NCBI RefSeq assembly: GCF_001275675.1
Contig: NZ_LITM01000005.1
Span: 308,094 to 372,093, forward strand
Source of the DNA: Lysinibacillus sp. FJAT-14745
GTDB taxonomy: Bacteria; Bacillota; Bacilli; Bacillales_A; Planococcaceae
Direction of reading: 5' to 3'
DNA length: 64,000 nucleotides
Notes under the pieces: model-generated
The model's database searches: none
What the model was told of the DNA's origin: nothing
The model's input: the letters and a program-made list of their open reading frames with translations, nothing else
Translations under genes and position numbers: made by a program
Shown here: in pieces, positions 32,678 to 40,782 of the stretch
How the letters are laid out: the number at the start of each line of letters is the position of its first letter
How positions within the stretch are numbered: position 1 is the stretch's first letter

Positions 32678-32873
32678 AATTATGCCTCGGTATAATTGCG
32701 TCCGGAATCGGCTTTGTGCTGGCACAAAGAACTCCTTTCCGATTCCGTGACATCCGCCGGAGGCATTAACTTCTTTCAGCAGGTGTTTGGACATCTGCTG
32801 AAAAGTAGCTTAAATCCGCATTCATCTCTCACCACCTATAGAGGTGGGAGACTTCTGCTGAAAGAAGTTAATC
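32678..32873. repeat. Palindromic element of the second family, copy F2, between ftsA and ftsZ
   Basis: Left part: GCCTCGG...CCGGAGGC and CGGAATCGG/CCGATTCCG enclose the hairpin CTTTGTGC-TG-GCACAAAG. Right part: a perfect 18-bp inverted repeat, ATTAACTTCTTTCAGCAG (32765-32782) with its complement (32855-32872). This encloses a local CAGCAG/CTGCTG hairpin (32777-32800) and a CACCACCT/GAGGTGG hairpin. The distal arm covers the ftsA stop codon (32868-32870). The whole element is in the ftsA-ftsZ transcript. Confidence 0.88.
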
Positions 32874-34151
32874 AAAAAACTTATCAAATAATTTTTTTGC
32901 TCTTCCGATTACGCTTCCTTTTGATTCTGAAGGTGCAGCATATTCTTGCTTTTTAGGTGTGGCTGCAGGAGATCCTACAACTGCATATTCAATAGGATGC
33001 GTATTAATACTTTTTCCATAAAAATCATCTTCTAAATAGGCGTAACGAATAAGTCCAACTGCCGTCGTAAATGAAGGCTCTCTAACGCCAATATAGTCAG
33101 GTGTATATATTCTAACACGCGTTTGCAGAATCTGGCGTGCCAGTTGAGCAATACCTTCAAGCTTTGCAACGCCACCTGTCAAAACAACACCGCCTGGTAA
33201 ATCCCTGACACCTAGACGGGCTAACTCGTCGATGACTAACTCAAATAATTCTTCCAAACGAGCGCCAATAATTTCTGATATAAAGCGCTGGCTGTACTGA
33301 TCTGTTGAATCTGTCCCTACAACTGGTACTTCGAAGAGTTCATCATCTGATGCGTCATCATAATAGGCATGTCCAAATTGATGTTTAATTTGTTCTGCCT
33401 GTTCTGTTGGTGTTTTTAAGACAATCGATATATCTTTCGTGATATGATCGCCACCAACAGGAATGACACCAGTATGTGTTAACAGTCCCTCTTCGAATAC
33501 TGTGATAGTAGTTGAACCGCCTCCTAAATCAACGAAAGCGGTACCTTGGTTTTTTTCATCCTCCGTTAATGCAAAAAAACCTGCTGCTAATGGTTGCAAA
33601 TATATTTCTCGAATACTTAGACCTGCACGTTCTACACAGCGTAGAACATTGTGTAAAAGTGTTTTGGAAGTTGTAATCATTGTGGCATCCATTTCTAAAC
33701 GAATACCAATCATACCTCGTGGATCTTTAATCTCATCTAAATTATCCACAATAAATTGTCTAGGAATAATATTTACTAATTCACGTTCAGGAGGTATTGA
33801 CATGACTTGTGCAGATTCTACCACTCTATCTAAATCATCATCTGTAATTTCTCTATTTTCACTATTTACAGCGACAACACCTTTAACTAGCTGTAACATC
33901 GTCTGGTTAGCCGGAACCCCTAAAACGACTTCATTTATTTGATATCCTGTCATTCGTTCAGCTTGATCTATCGCTTTTCGAATCGATTGAACTGTTGCAT
34001 CAATATCAACAATTGCACCTTTTCGAACTCCATTCGATTTTACATTTCCGACTCCAATTACATGTAATTGACCGTCGCTCATTTCACCTATTAATACCTT
34101 GATAGAGGATGATCCAATATCAAGAGAAATATATAAATCTTGCTGATTCAA
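32868..34151 (-). CDS. ftsA: Cell division protein FtsA
   Basis: Actin-like ATPase that anchors FtsZ to the membrane. The 427-residue protein has the phosphate-1 motif YISLDIGSSSIKVLIGE at residues 7-23, the phosphate-2 region FVDLGGGSTTITVFEEG near residue 207, and VVLTGGVAKLEG near residue 331. The C-terminal amphipathic helix VIGRAKKLFDKFFD binds membrane. Its stop codon is formed inside repeat F2. GGAGGTGCAG precedes the ATG. Confidence 0.97.
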   Translation of the reverse strand: MNQQDLYISLDIGSSSIKVLIGEMSDGQLHVIGVGNVKSNGVRKGAIVDIDATVQSIRKAIDQAERMTGYQINEVVLGVPANQTMLQLVKGVVAVNSENREITDDDLDRVVESAQVMSIPPERELVNIIPRQFIVDNLDEIKDPRGMIGIRLEMDATMITTSKTLLHNVLRCVERAGLSIREIYLQPLAAGFFALTEDEKNQGTAFVDLGGGSTTITVFEEGLLTHTGVIPVGGDHITKDISIVLKTPTEQAEQIKHQFGHAYYDDASDDELFEVPVVGTDSTDQYSQRFISEIIGARLEELFELVIDELARLGVRDLPGGVVLTGGVAKLEGIAQLARQILQTRVRIYTPDYIGVREPSFTTAVGLIRYAYLEDDFYGKSINTHPIEYAVVGSPAATPKKQEYAAPSESKGSVIGRAKKLFDKFFD

Positions 34152-34247
34152 TTCACTGCACCTCCTTGAAAAAATGCTCTTATCTTCATTCTATTGTAAA
34201 TTCGGCATAATGTCTAAGCAAATCGAGTATTTTGCTCAATTTTTCTC

Positions 34248-34619
34248 TCATTCTATGGAATTTTTGTTCCTTTTATGACGTTTCTCATCAAACCGAGTTA
34301 GTAAAATACGCCTAATTATTGCTATATTCTGGAATAAACGCACTCCGAAAGCGAATATAGCAGCTAAATATAAATCTATTCCTAAATACACACCTAAAAA
34401 GGCTAATCCCGCTGCCAGAATTATATTAAAAAAGAATCCTGAGACAAATACTTTATCGTCATACACTTGCTGTAATTGAGCACGAATACCGCCAAATAAT
34501 GTATCTAAAGCTGCTAAAACAGCTATTGACAGATAATTTTCATATATAGAGGGTATTTGTATATTTGTTAACAAGCCAAGGGCAAGTCCAAATATCAAAC
34601 CTAAAAATGGTAGCCACAT
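34248..34619 (-). CDS. sbp: Small basic protein Sbp (DUF1290)
   Basis: A 123-residue membrane protein with about four hydrophobic segments and a basic C-terminus (LTRFDEKRHKRNKNSIE). It belongs to the Sbp/DUF1290 family found just upstream of ftsA in Bacilli. GIRAQLQQVYDDKVFVSGFFFN is the conserved middle. Function unknown. It follows ylxX by 3 bp. Confidence 0.9.
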   Translation of the reverse strand: MWLPFLGLIFGLALGLLTNIQIPSIYENYLSIAVLAALDTLFGGIRAQLQQVYDDKVFVSGFFFNIILAAGLAFLGVYLGIDLYLAAIFAFGVRLFQNIAIIRRILLTRFDEKRHKRNKNSIE

Positions 34620-34622
34620 ATA

Positions 34623-35342
34623 TTATTCTCCTTTTTTCACCTCTGTTAAATAATCATTTGTCAATGGCTGATCAAATGCTGGGATTGTTAAATGCTCAGT
34701 TGGTTCCTCAATTATTAAATTAAAGTTGTCCAAATAAAAAGAATCGATAAATGTTGAAGCTTGTAACGAATTGTACATTTTTTGAGCTTCCTTAAAAGAG
34801 CTTGTCCCAACATAAATTTCAAAGAGTGGTGAGGACAGTGGTACACTGTTCACTGTAGTCTTTCCATTTATGTCTCGAATGGCTGTCTTCTGGACAACGC
34901 GATTTCCATCTATCGAGACACTCGCTGCATTGTTTTTAAACAGTCCATTTAGTAATTGGGTTAGTAAATCAGGTGAAATTTCTTTGATTTCATACCCCAT
35001 TTCTACTAATTCGGGTGCTGGTTCAACACGAAGTATAACTCCTGGCCCCGTGACTTCCGTTAGCCCTGCCTGTAGCTTTAAATGATGCAGCGTTTCATAT
35101 AATGCTGACTGTAAATTTGCTTTCTCAGATTGCTCATAGCGACCCACTACTTCATTAAGTGAACGAATTTCTGCTAATAATGTGGAATGCCTTTGCTTTT
35201 CTTCTGCTAATTCCTCTCTTATGGCCCAAATATCTCGTGTATCTCGCTCAGCTGGTTTCTTTATGGTATTGTATTGTACCGCTATCATCAAACCGATAAT
35301 AAATAGCACGATCGTTATTCGGGTATACATATTTTTTTTCAA
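34623..35342 (-). CDS. ylxX: DUF881 protein YlxX
   Basis: A 239-residue protein with an N-terminal membrane anchor (8-22), a coiled coil (about 35-75) and a C-terminal DUF881 domain (LTEVTGPGVILRVEPAP ... NAASVSIDGNRVV). DUF881 proteins lie between divIB and ftsA in sporulating Bacilli; their role is not established. It is a paralogue of YlxW, 322 bp upstream, from which repeat F3 separates it. Confidence 0.9.
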   Translation of the reverse strand: MKKNMYTRITIVLFIIGLMIAVQYNTIKKPAERDTRDIWAIREELAEEKQRHSTLLAEIRSLNEVVGRYEQSEKANLQSALYETLHHLKLQAGLTEVTGPGVILRVEPAPELVEMGYEIKEISPDLLTQLLNGLFKNNAASVSIDGNRVVQKTAIRDINGKTTVNSVPLSSPLFEIYVGTSSFKEAQKMYNSLQASTFIDSFYLDNFNLIIEEPTEHLTIPAFDQPLTNDYLTEVKKGE

Positions 35343-35418
35343 AATAGCCCCTCCTAGACGTATCGTAACCCCTCTCAGATTTACGCCTTAGATCTTGAAT
35401 TATGCAAAATACTTGATC

Positions 35419-35630
35419 AATTATGCCTCGACATAATTGCGTCCGGAATCGGTTTGTGCTTAGGCCTGCACGAGGGCCAACACGATGTTGGTCATTTCGG
35501 TAATGCCACAGGACGTGGCGCTTTTACCGATGCAGGTCAGTTAGCCGTTATCGCATGGATGCGATGATTTTAGGCTAACATCCTTTCTTAACGCCTTTCC
35601 GATTTCGTGACATCCGCCGGAGGCTATAAC
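35419..35630. repeat. Palindromic element of the second family, copy F3, between ylxW and ylxX
   Basis: Ends GCCTCGACATAATTGCGTCC and GACATCCGCCGGAGGC. Stem CGGAATCGG/CCGATTTCG (one G-U). The interior is cloverleaf-like. CCTGCA/TGCAGG encloses hairpin CCAACA/TGTTGG and nested stems TCGGTAA/TTACCGA around GCCAC-AGGAC-GTGGC. A second nested hairpin, GTTAGCC/GGCTAAC around ATCGCA-TGGA-TGCGAT, follows. No reading frame spans it. Confidence 0.86.
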
Positions 35631-35664
35631 TAAATTTAATCTGTAAATATTGACTATAAATTGT

Positions 35665-36396
35665 TTAACTCTCTACTTTTGCTTTGGGCATTGTAAGCTT
35701 TTGATCTGCTTCCAAAGATACAACAATATTGTCATTTAATAATTGATCCACAACGCCACCGTTTAAGTTTAAGGAAGCTATTAAAGTTGCTGAATTTCCT
35801 ACAGCCTCGATGACGAATGGAGCTGGATACTGTTTGCCATCAATAGTAATGACTGGTCCATTACAGCGGATATAAGAATTCGCCAAAACACGTTGACCAT
35901 TAATAGCAATTGCTTGAGCACCGGAAATTTTAAGCTCATTGAGCAATTTAAAAATATGGCTTTCATGCACGATATAATCATTAGGATTAGCAGATTTCGG
36001 ATCGTAATCACCATCTTGCAGAGTTATACGTATCCCTTTTCCTTCTGAATTTAAATCGCCTAATAACAAGCGTAAATCCTCCGCTTCTGCAACAAGCTTT
36101 GTATAATCCTTTTTGCTAGCGACAAATGACTTTTCATACTTGCGAATTTTTTCTTGTAAAGCATTCGCCTCATCTGTCAATTCTTTATTGCGCTCTTGCT
36201 GTACAATTAACTCCTCACGATATGAATCCTCTTGCTCGAAAAGCTTTGTATTAGTCGAAGAACCTGCATCTCGATTTTCTTTTGCCTGGTTGTAGGAATA
36301 GCCAATGATAAACCCCATAGTTATACAAACAATAAGCAACTGAAATTGTTTTCTTGAAAAGAAATTTTCTTTGCTATTCTTTTTCTTGTTGTCCAT
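35665..36396 (-). CDS. ylxW: DUF881 protein YlxW
   Basis: A 243-residue protein with a membrane anchor (about 16-35), a long charged coiled coil (about 48-115) and a DUF881 domain (GKGIRITLQDGDYDP ... GAQAIAINGQRVLANSYIRCNGPVITIDG). It overlaps divIB by 23 bp. Together with YlxX it forms the paired DUF881 genes seen in this cluster in Bacilli; function unknown. Confidence 0.9.
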   Translation of the reverse strand: MDNKKKNSKENFFSRKQFQLLIVCITMGFIIGYSYNQAKENRDAGSSTNTKLFEQEDSYREELIVQQERNKELTDEANALQEKIRKYEKSFVASKKDYTKLVAEAEDLRLLLGDLNSEGKGIRITLQDGDYDPKSANPNDYIVHESHIFKLLNELKISGAQAIAINGQRVLANSYIRCNGPVITIDGKQYPAPFVIEAVGNSATLIASLNLNGGVVDQLLNDNIVVSLEADQKLTMPKAKVES

Positions 36397-37195
36397 CTTT
36401 TTTCACTTCCTGGTTGGCCGCATCTTTATCCATATCAAGGTTTGCTTGATTGTACTCATTATTGAAAGGGCGATAATACGAGCCGACCTCTAAATCGATA
36501 ACTCCCTTTTCCAAATTTGGAATTTGTGCTACAAGTGAGGGGTAATGATTTAGCTTTTCTGCTAAAGTTTGAATAACAGCACGAACTTCGTAGCCATCGT
36601 TCATGAAGAGCCTGATTGCATTAGGATTTGTTTCATTACTGTTTGTATTGACTTGAGAAATTAATGCTAATACTTCTGGATTTAGTTGTGCTAATTGCTT
36701 TACAAGCTTCTTAATTGTTTTTTCGCCAGTTATGCCGATAAATACAGGTGCATCAATCGGGATGTCATCCCCAGCTTGTTCAAAGCGCTTGCCATTTTCA
36801 AGCAATGGATAATAAGTTCCGTCACCCGCTAAGTACGCAACCTTTTTCCATTCTTTAATTTCAATTGTCACGCCTTGAAGCCAATTACGTTTAACATGTG
36901 CTTCTTTCACCCATTTATCCTTTAGTAATAATTTCTCTACATCTTCTACTTTAAATCCCCACATTGACTTTCCAATTGCAAGAGTACTTGCCTTCGAATA
37001 ATATTGTTCTTCTACTAATTGAGCACCGTTGACTGTAATGTTGTTGATTTTACTGTAAGGAGATTGAAAATAAAGGAGTACTGCTAACACGATAAAGAAA
37101 AGTAATATTAGCACTATAAATTTCCGATTTGTACGCTTTTTTCGTCGCTTTTTTAGCGTAGGTATGCGATCTTCTATGTCAATTACTTTCTCCAA
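36374..37195 (-). CDS. divIB: Cell division protein DivIB (FtsQ homologue)
   Basis: Single-pass divisome protein that works with FtsL and DivIC. The 273-residue protein has a basic cytoplasmic N-terminus (KKRRKKRTNRK), one membrane helix (27-44) and a POTRA domain beginning YSKINNITVNGAQLVEEQYY. The beta domain follows. A charged tail (about 250-273) is typical of Gram-positive DivIB. murG and murB, which precede divIB in B. subtilis, are missing here. Confidence 0.94.
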   Translation of the reverse strand: MEKVIDIEDRIPTLKKRRKKRTNRKFIVLILLFFIVLAVLLYFQSPYSKINNITVNGAQLVEEQYYSKASTLAIGKSMWGFKVEDVEKLLLKDKWVKEAHVKRNWLQGVTIEIKEWKKVAYLAGDGTYYPLLENGKRFEQAGDDIPIDAPVFIGITGEKTIKKLVKQLAQLNPEVLALISQVNTNSNETNPNAIRLFMNDGYEVRAVIQTLAEKLNHYPSLVAQIPNLEKGVIDLEVGSYYRPFNNEYNQANLDMDKDAANQEVKKDGQQEKE

Positions 37196-37216
37196 AAAAG
37201 TACTCCTCCTTTATAT

Positions 37217-38296
37217 TTATTTCGCTAATTGATAAATAATACCTATTATTAGCCACATTGTTACTAAAGATGTTCCTCCATAGCTGATAAAAGGCAATGT
37301 GACACCTGTTACAGGAACTAAGCCAATTACTACTGCTATATTTAGAAATGCTTGTACGGCCAGCATTGTTACAAGTCCAATGATCGCGTAATAAGATGTT
37401 CTTGTCTTAGCCCGCACTGCAAATTTATAGCCTGCATAAATCGCCAGTACGAAAAGTGCTAAAATAACAAGTCCACCAAACAAGCCAACCTCTTCAAGAA
37501 TTATTGCGTAAATAAAGTCATTTTGTGGTTCAGGTAAATATAAAAACTTTTGCCTACTTTGTCCAAAACCATGCCCGAAAATCCCAGCAGGACCTATAGC
37601 CATTAACGATTGTACAGCCTGAAACCCACTTCCTAAAGGATCGACCCACGGATCAATAAATGCCTGAATCCGCTTTAGTCGGTATGGTGCTGTGACGATC
37701 AAGCCAACTAACCCAGCAATCCCAGCAACCATAAATATTGCATAAAGCTTTAAAGGATACCCTGCCACAAAAAACAATAAAAACACAGAAACAACGAGAA
37801 TAAAAACTGAACCAAAATCAGGCTGTAGCATAATAAGTACAACTGGCAATAATAAGATAAATCCATGCCGCCAATTAATAATCGAAGTACCCGTTTTATG
37901 CTGCGCTAAAATATGGCTCATGTATACAATGACTGTAATTTTCGTTAGCTCTGCTGGCTGAATTGTTAAAGGACCTACACCAATCCAACTTTGAGAACCA
38001 TTTCGCACAAGTCCAATTCCTGGTATAAGTACAAGGACTAGTAAAATTAACGAAAATATATAGGCCATTTTCCAAAAGGACTGCTCTTTCAAAATATTTA
38101 ATCGAATAGTGATTAAAAACACTACAATGGCTACGGCAAAGTATAGACTTTGCTTCATATAAAACGGCATTTTCCCACTATAATGAACGGCACTCCAATA
38201 GGTACCTGCAGAATAGACGAAAATAATGCCGATTATAGAAAGCATCAATGTTGTGACGAGCAATAAATAGCTTTCTTTCCCTCTCAGTAATGCCAT
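37217..38296 (-). CDS. spoVE: SEDS-family peptidoglycan polymerase SpoVE/FtsW
   Basis: Multi-pass glycosyltransferase of the SEDS family that polymerises lipid II. The 359-residue protein has about 10 hydrophobic segments, FGHGFGQSRQKFLYLPEPQNDFIYAIILEE in the large extracellular loop (the conserved catalytic Asp region), and ending GVTLPFISYGGTSLV. Length and position after murD match B. subtilis SpoVE (spore cortex). It could also serve as the vegetative FtsW, so the symbol rests on context. Confidence 0.88.
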   Translation of the reverse strand: MALLRGKESYLLLVTTLMLSIIGIIFVYSAGTYWSAVHYSGKMPFYMKQSLYFAVAIVVFLITIRLNILKEQSFWKMAYIFSLILLVLVLIPGIGLVRNGSQSWIGVGPLTIQPAELTKITVIVYMSHILAQHKTGTSIINWRHGFILLLPVVLIMLQPDFGSVFILVVSVFLLFFVAGYPLKLYAIFMVAGIAGLVGLIVTAPYRLKRIQAFIDPWVDPLGSGFQAVQSLMAIGPAGIFGHGFGQSRQKFLYLPEPQNDFIYAIILEEVGLFGGLVILALFVLAIYAGYKFAVRAKTRTSYYAIIGLVTMLAVQAFLNIAVVIGLVPVTGVTLPFISYGGTSLVTMWLIIGIIYQLAK

Positions 38297-38336
38297 CCTT
38301 CCAAGTCAAGTATATTCTAAAATAGTTACAGGCTTA

Positions 38337-39686
38337 TTACAGCTTCATTACAGCATCAATAAAAACATCGCCTCGTATTTCAAAGCTGTCATATTGATCC
38401 CAGCTTGCACATGCTGGAGATAATAGAATAACATCGCCTTCTGCTGACATCGGCGCCGCATAATGTACTGCATCCTCAACATTTTGGGCAATGACAGTTT
38501 GTTGTACACCACATGACTTCGCAAATTCTACAAAGCGTAGTCCTGTTTCTCCAAAGGCAACAACACCCTTTACATGGCTCATGCATGGACGTAATTCTTC
38601 AAACGAATGTCCTCGATCTAAGCCACCTGCAAGTAAAATAACAGGTGCTTGGAATGCATCTAAAGCACTTTTTGTAGCTAAGCAGTTTGTTGCTTTTGAG
38701 TCATTGTAAATCTTGCGTCCGTTCCATTCACGCACGAACTGAGTACGGTGACGAACTCCTCCAAATTTCGCTAAAACTTCTGCCATTTTAGCTTTGTCAC
38801 AGCCGACTAAAATACAAGCTGCGACAGCTGCTAAAATATTTTCTAAGTTATGCTTACCAGGCAAAGCGATATTTGCTCGATCTAGATACGGCTCACCTTG
38901 CCAGTAAATTGTTGTGTCATCCGCACTAATTCCTTCATTCGTACGTCCGTTAGAACTAAATGGTACCTTTTTAGCATTTGATTTTGTTGCATAGCCAACA
39001 ACAATCGGCTGATCAGCATTATAGATAAAATAATCGCTTTCATCTTGATGACGTGTAACACCAAATTTCGCCTCTGCATAGTTATCAAATGTCCCATGAT
39101 AATCAAGATGCGCATCATAAAGATTTGTTAATATAGCAATTTTTGGCTTAAATGTTTTAGTCCCCATTAATTGGAAAGATGATAACTCTGTAACAATTAC
39201 ATTATCCTTTTGTGCTTCTCTTGCAACACCACATGCAACTGTTCCTATATTCCCTGCAATTAACGGTTCTAAACCACCGTTATTCAACATGTCGAAAATT
39301 AAGGTTGTCGTAGTTGTTTTCCCGTTAGACCCTGTAATACCGATAAACGGCGCTTCACTAATTAAATAGGCAAGCTCAATTTCTGTCCAAACGGGGATTC
39401 CACGGCTTATTGCATCTGCTACTATTTTGTTGCTATAAGGAATCCCTGGATTTTTTACCACTAATTCAAAGCCTTCATCGAGTAAATCCTCTGGGTGACG
39501 TCCACAAATAACCGTAATTCCCTTTTGCAATAGACCTTGCGCATCTGGGCTGTCGTCAAATGGTTTTGAATCATTGACCGTCACAAAGGCGCCAAGCTCA
39601 TGTAAAATCTCAGCTGCAGCCACACCACTTTTTGCTAAACCTAAAACAAGGACTTTTTTATGTTGTAAATCTGTAAAGTTTCTCAT
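38337..39686 (-). CDS. murD: UDP-N-acetylmuramoylalanine--D-glutamate ligase
   Basis: Adds D-glutamate to UDP-MurNAc-L-Ala in the cytoplasm. The 449-residue protein has the ATP loop [15 protein letters not shown] near residue 117 and the central motif HNLENILAA near residue 283. The ATG at 39686 overlaps the mraY stop by 4 bp (ATGA) and has GGAGGCG upstream; the frame extends 28 codons further but lies inside mraY. Confidence 0.96.
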   Translation of the reverse strand: MRNFTDLQHKKVLVLGLAKSGVAAAEILHELGAFVTVNDSKPFDDSPDAQGLLQKGITVICGRHPEDLLDEGFELVVKNPGIPYSNKIVADAISRGIPVWTEIELAYLISEAPFIGITGSNGKTTTTTLIFDMLNNGGLEPLIAGNIGTVACGVAREAQKDNVIVTELSSFQLMGTKTFKPKIAILTNLYDAHLDYHGTFDNYAEAKFGVTRHQDESDYFIYNADQPIVVGYATKSNAKKVPFSSNGRTNEGISADDTTIYWQGEPYLDRANIALPGKHNLENILAAVAACILVGCDKAKMAEVLAKFGGVRHRTQFVREWNGRKIYNDSKATNCLATKSALDAFQAPVILLAGGLDRGHSFEELRPCMSHVKGVVAFGETGLRFVEFAKSCGVQQTVIAQNVEDAVHYAAPMSAEGDVILLSPACASWDQYDSFEIRGDVFIDAVMKL

Positions 39687-40657
39687 AAGAACGCCTCCGA
39701 TAAAACTGCAATCAATGCTACTGCTAAAGCAGTTGACCAAAAGACAAGTACTACCTTCCATTCTGACCAACCTGATAATTCAAAATGATGATGAATAGGA
39801 CTCATTTTAAAAATACGTTTTTTACGAAGTTTGAAGCTACCTACCTGTAAAATAACAGATAATGTTTCAATAACAAACACCAATCCAATTAATAACAGTA
39901 AGAATTCTACTTTTTCTAAAACAGAGACCATGGCTAATGCTCCACCTAATGCTAACGAACCCGTATCTCCCATAAATACCTTTGCAGGGTTTGCATTGAA
40001 AAGTAAAAATCCTAATAAGGCACCTGTCACCGCAAATGCAAATAAGGCAATATCAGCTTGATCTTGGAATAGAGCAATAACACCAAATGCTGCAAAGGCA
40101 ATGGATGCAGTACCTGCCACAAGCCCATCTAATCCATCTGTTAAATTCACTGCATTCGAGAAGCCAACTAACCAGAAAATTAAAAAGGCTACATAGAAAT
40201 TACCAAGCTCGATCGTCCAATCTGTAAATGGTATAGCAAGCGTTGTATCAAAAGATCCTACATGTAGTAAGAAATAAGCCAAGACCGCAATGACAATTTG
40301 ACCGATAAGCTTTTGCAGTGATGTTAGTCCTAAATTACGTTTAAAAACAACCTTTAAGCTATCATCTAACAAGCCGATTAACCCAAACCCTACTAATACT
40401 AATAACAGTACGACGGTTTGTGTTGTAAATAAATCTAAAAAGCTACCTACACCAACAGTAGTAAGGATAATGGCAAGTAAGAAAATAATGCCGCCCATTG
40501 TTGGTGTACCAGCTTTTTTCATATGGGATTTTGGTCCCTCTTCACGAATACTTTGACCGAACTTTAATCGGCGAAGAAGTGGAATACTAATTGGTGCAAG
40601 GATAACTGTTACTATAAAAGCAAGAGCTAAAATGGTAAGCGTTGTTGCGAGTTTCAT
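39683..40657 (-). CDS. mraY: Phospho-N-acetylmuramoyl-pentapeptide transferase
   Basis: Membrane enzyme that makes lipid I by moving phospho-MurNAc-pentapeptide to undecaprenyl phosphate. The 324 residues have about 10 helices, [16 protein letters not shown] near residue 41, the catalytic aspartates in [12 protein letters not shown] (near residue 168), and the end motif [10 protein letters not shown]. There is no murE between it and spoVD: only 125 bp separate the genes. Confidence 0.96.
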   Translation of the reverse strand: MKLATTLTILALAFIVTVILAPISIPLLRRLKFGQSIREEGPKSHMKKAGTPTMGGIIFLLAIILTTVGVGSFLDLFTTQTVVLLLVLVGFGLIGLLDDSLKVVFKRNLGLTSLQKLIGQIVIAVLAYFLLHVGSFDTTLAIPFTDWTIELGNFYVAFLIFWLVGFSNAVNLTDGLDGLVAGTASIAFAAFGVIALFQDQADIALFAFAVTGALLGFLLFNANPAKVFMGDTGSLALGGALAMVSVLEKVEFLLLLIGLVFVIETLSVILQVGSFKLRKKRIFKMSPIHHHFELSGWSEWKVVLVFWSTALAVALIAVLSEAFL

Positions 40658-40782
40658 TGAAAAATCTCCTTTAAATCTTGTTTCACTTTCTTCTTAAAGA
40701 AAAAAGCACAAACTTTCATGTATTTATTACTACCCTTCATAATAATAGTGGTTCTTTCTCATTTTTTAAAGGTAAAGTTAAA

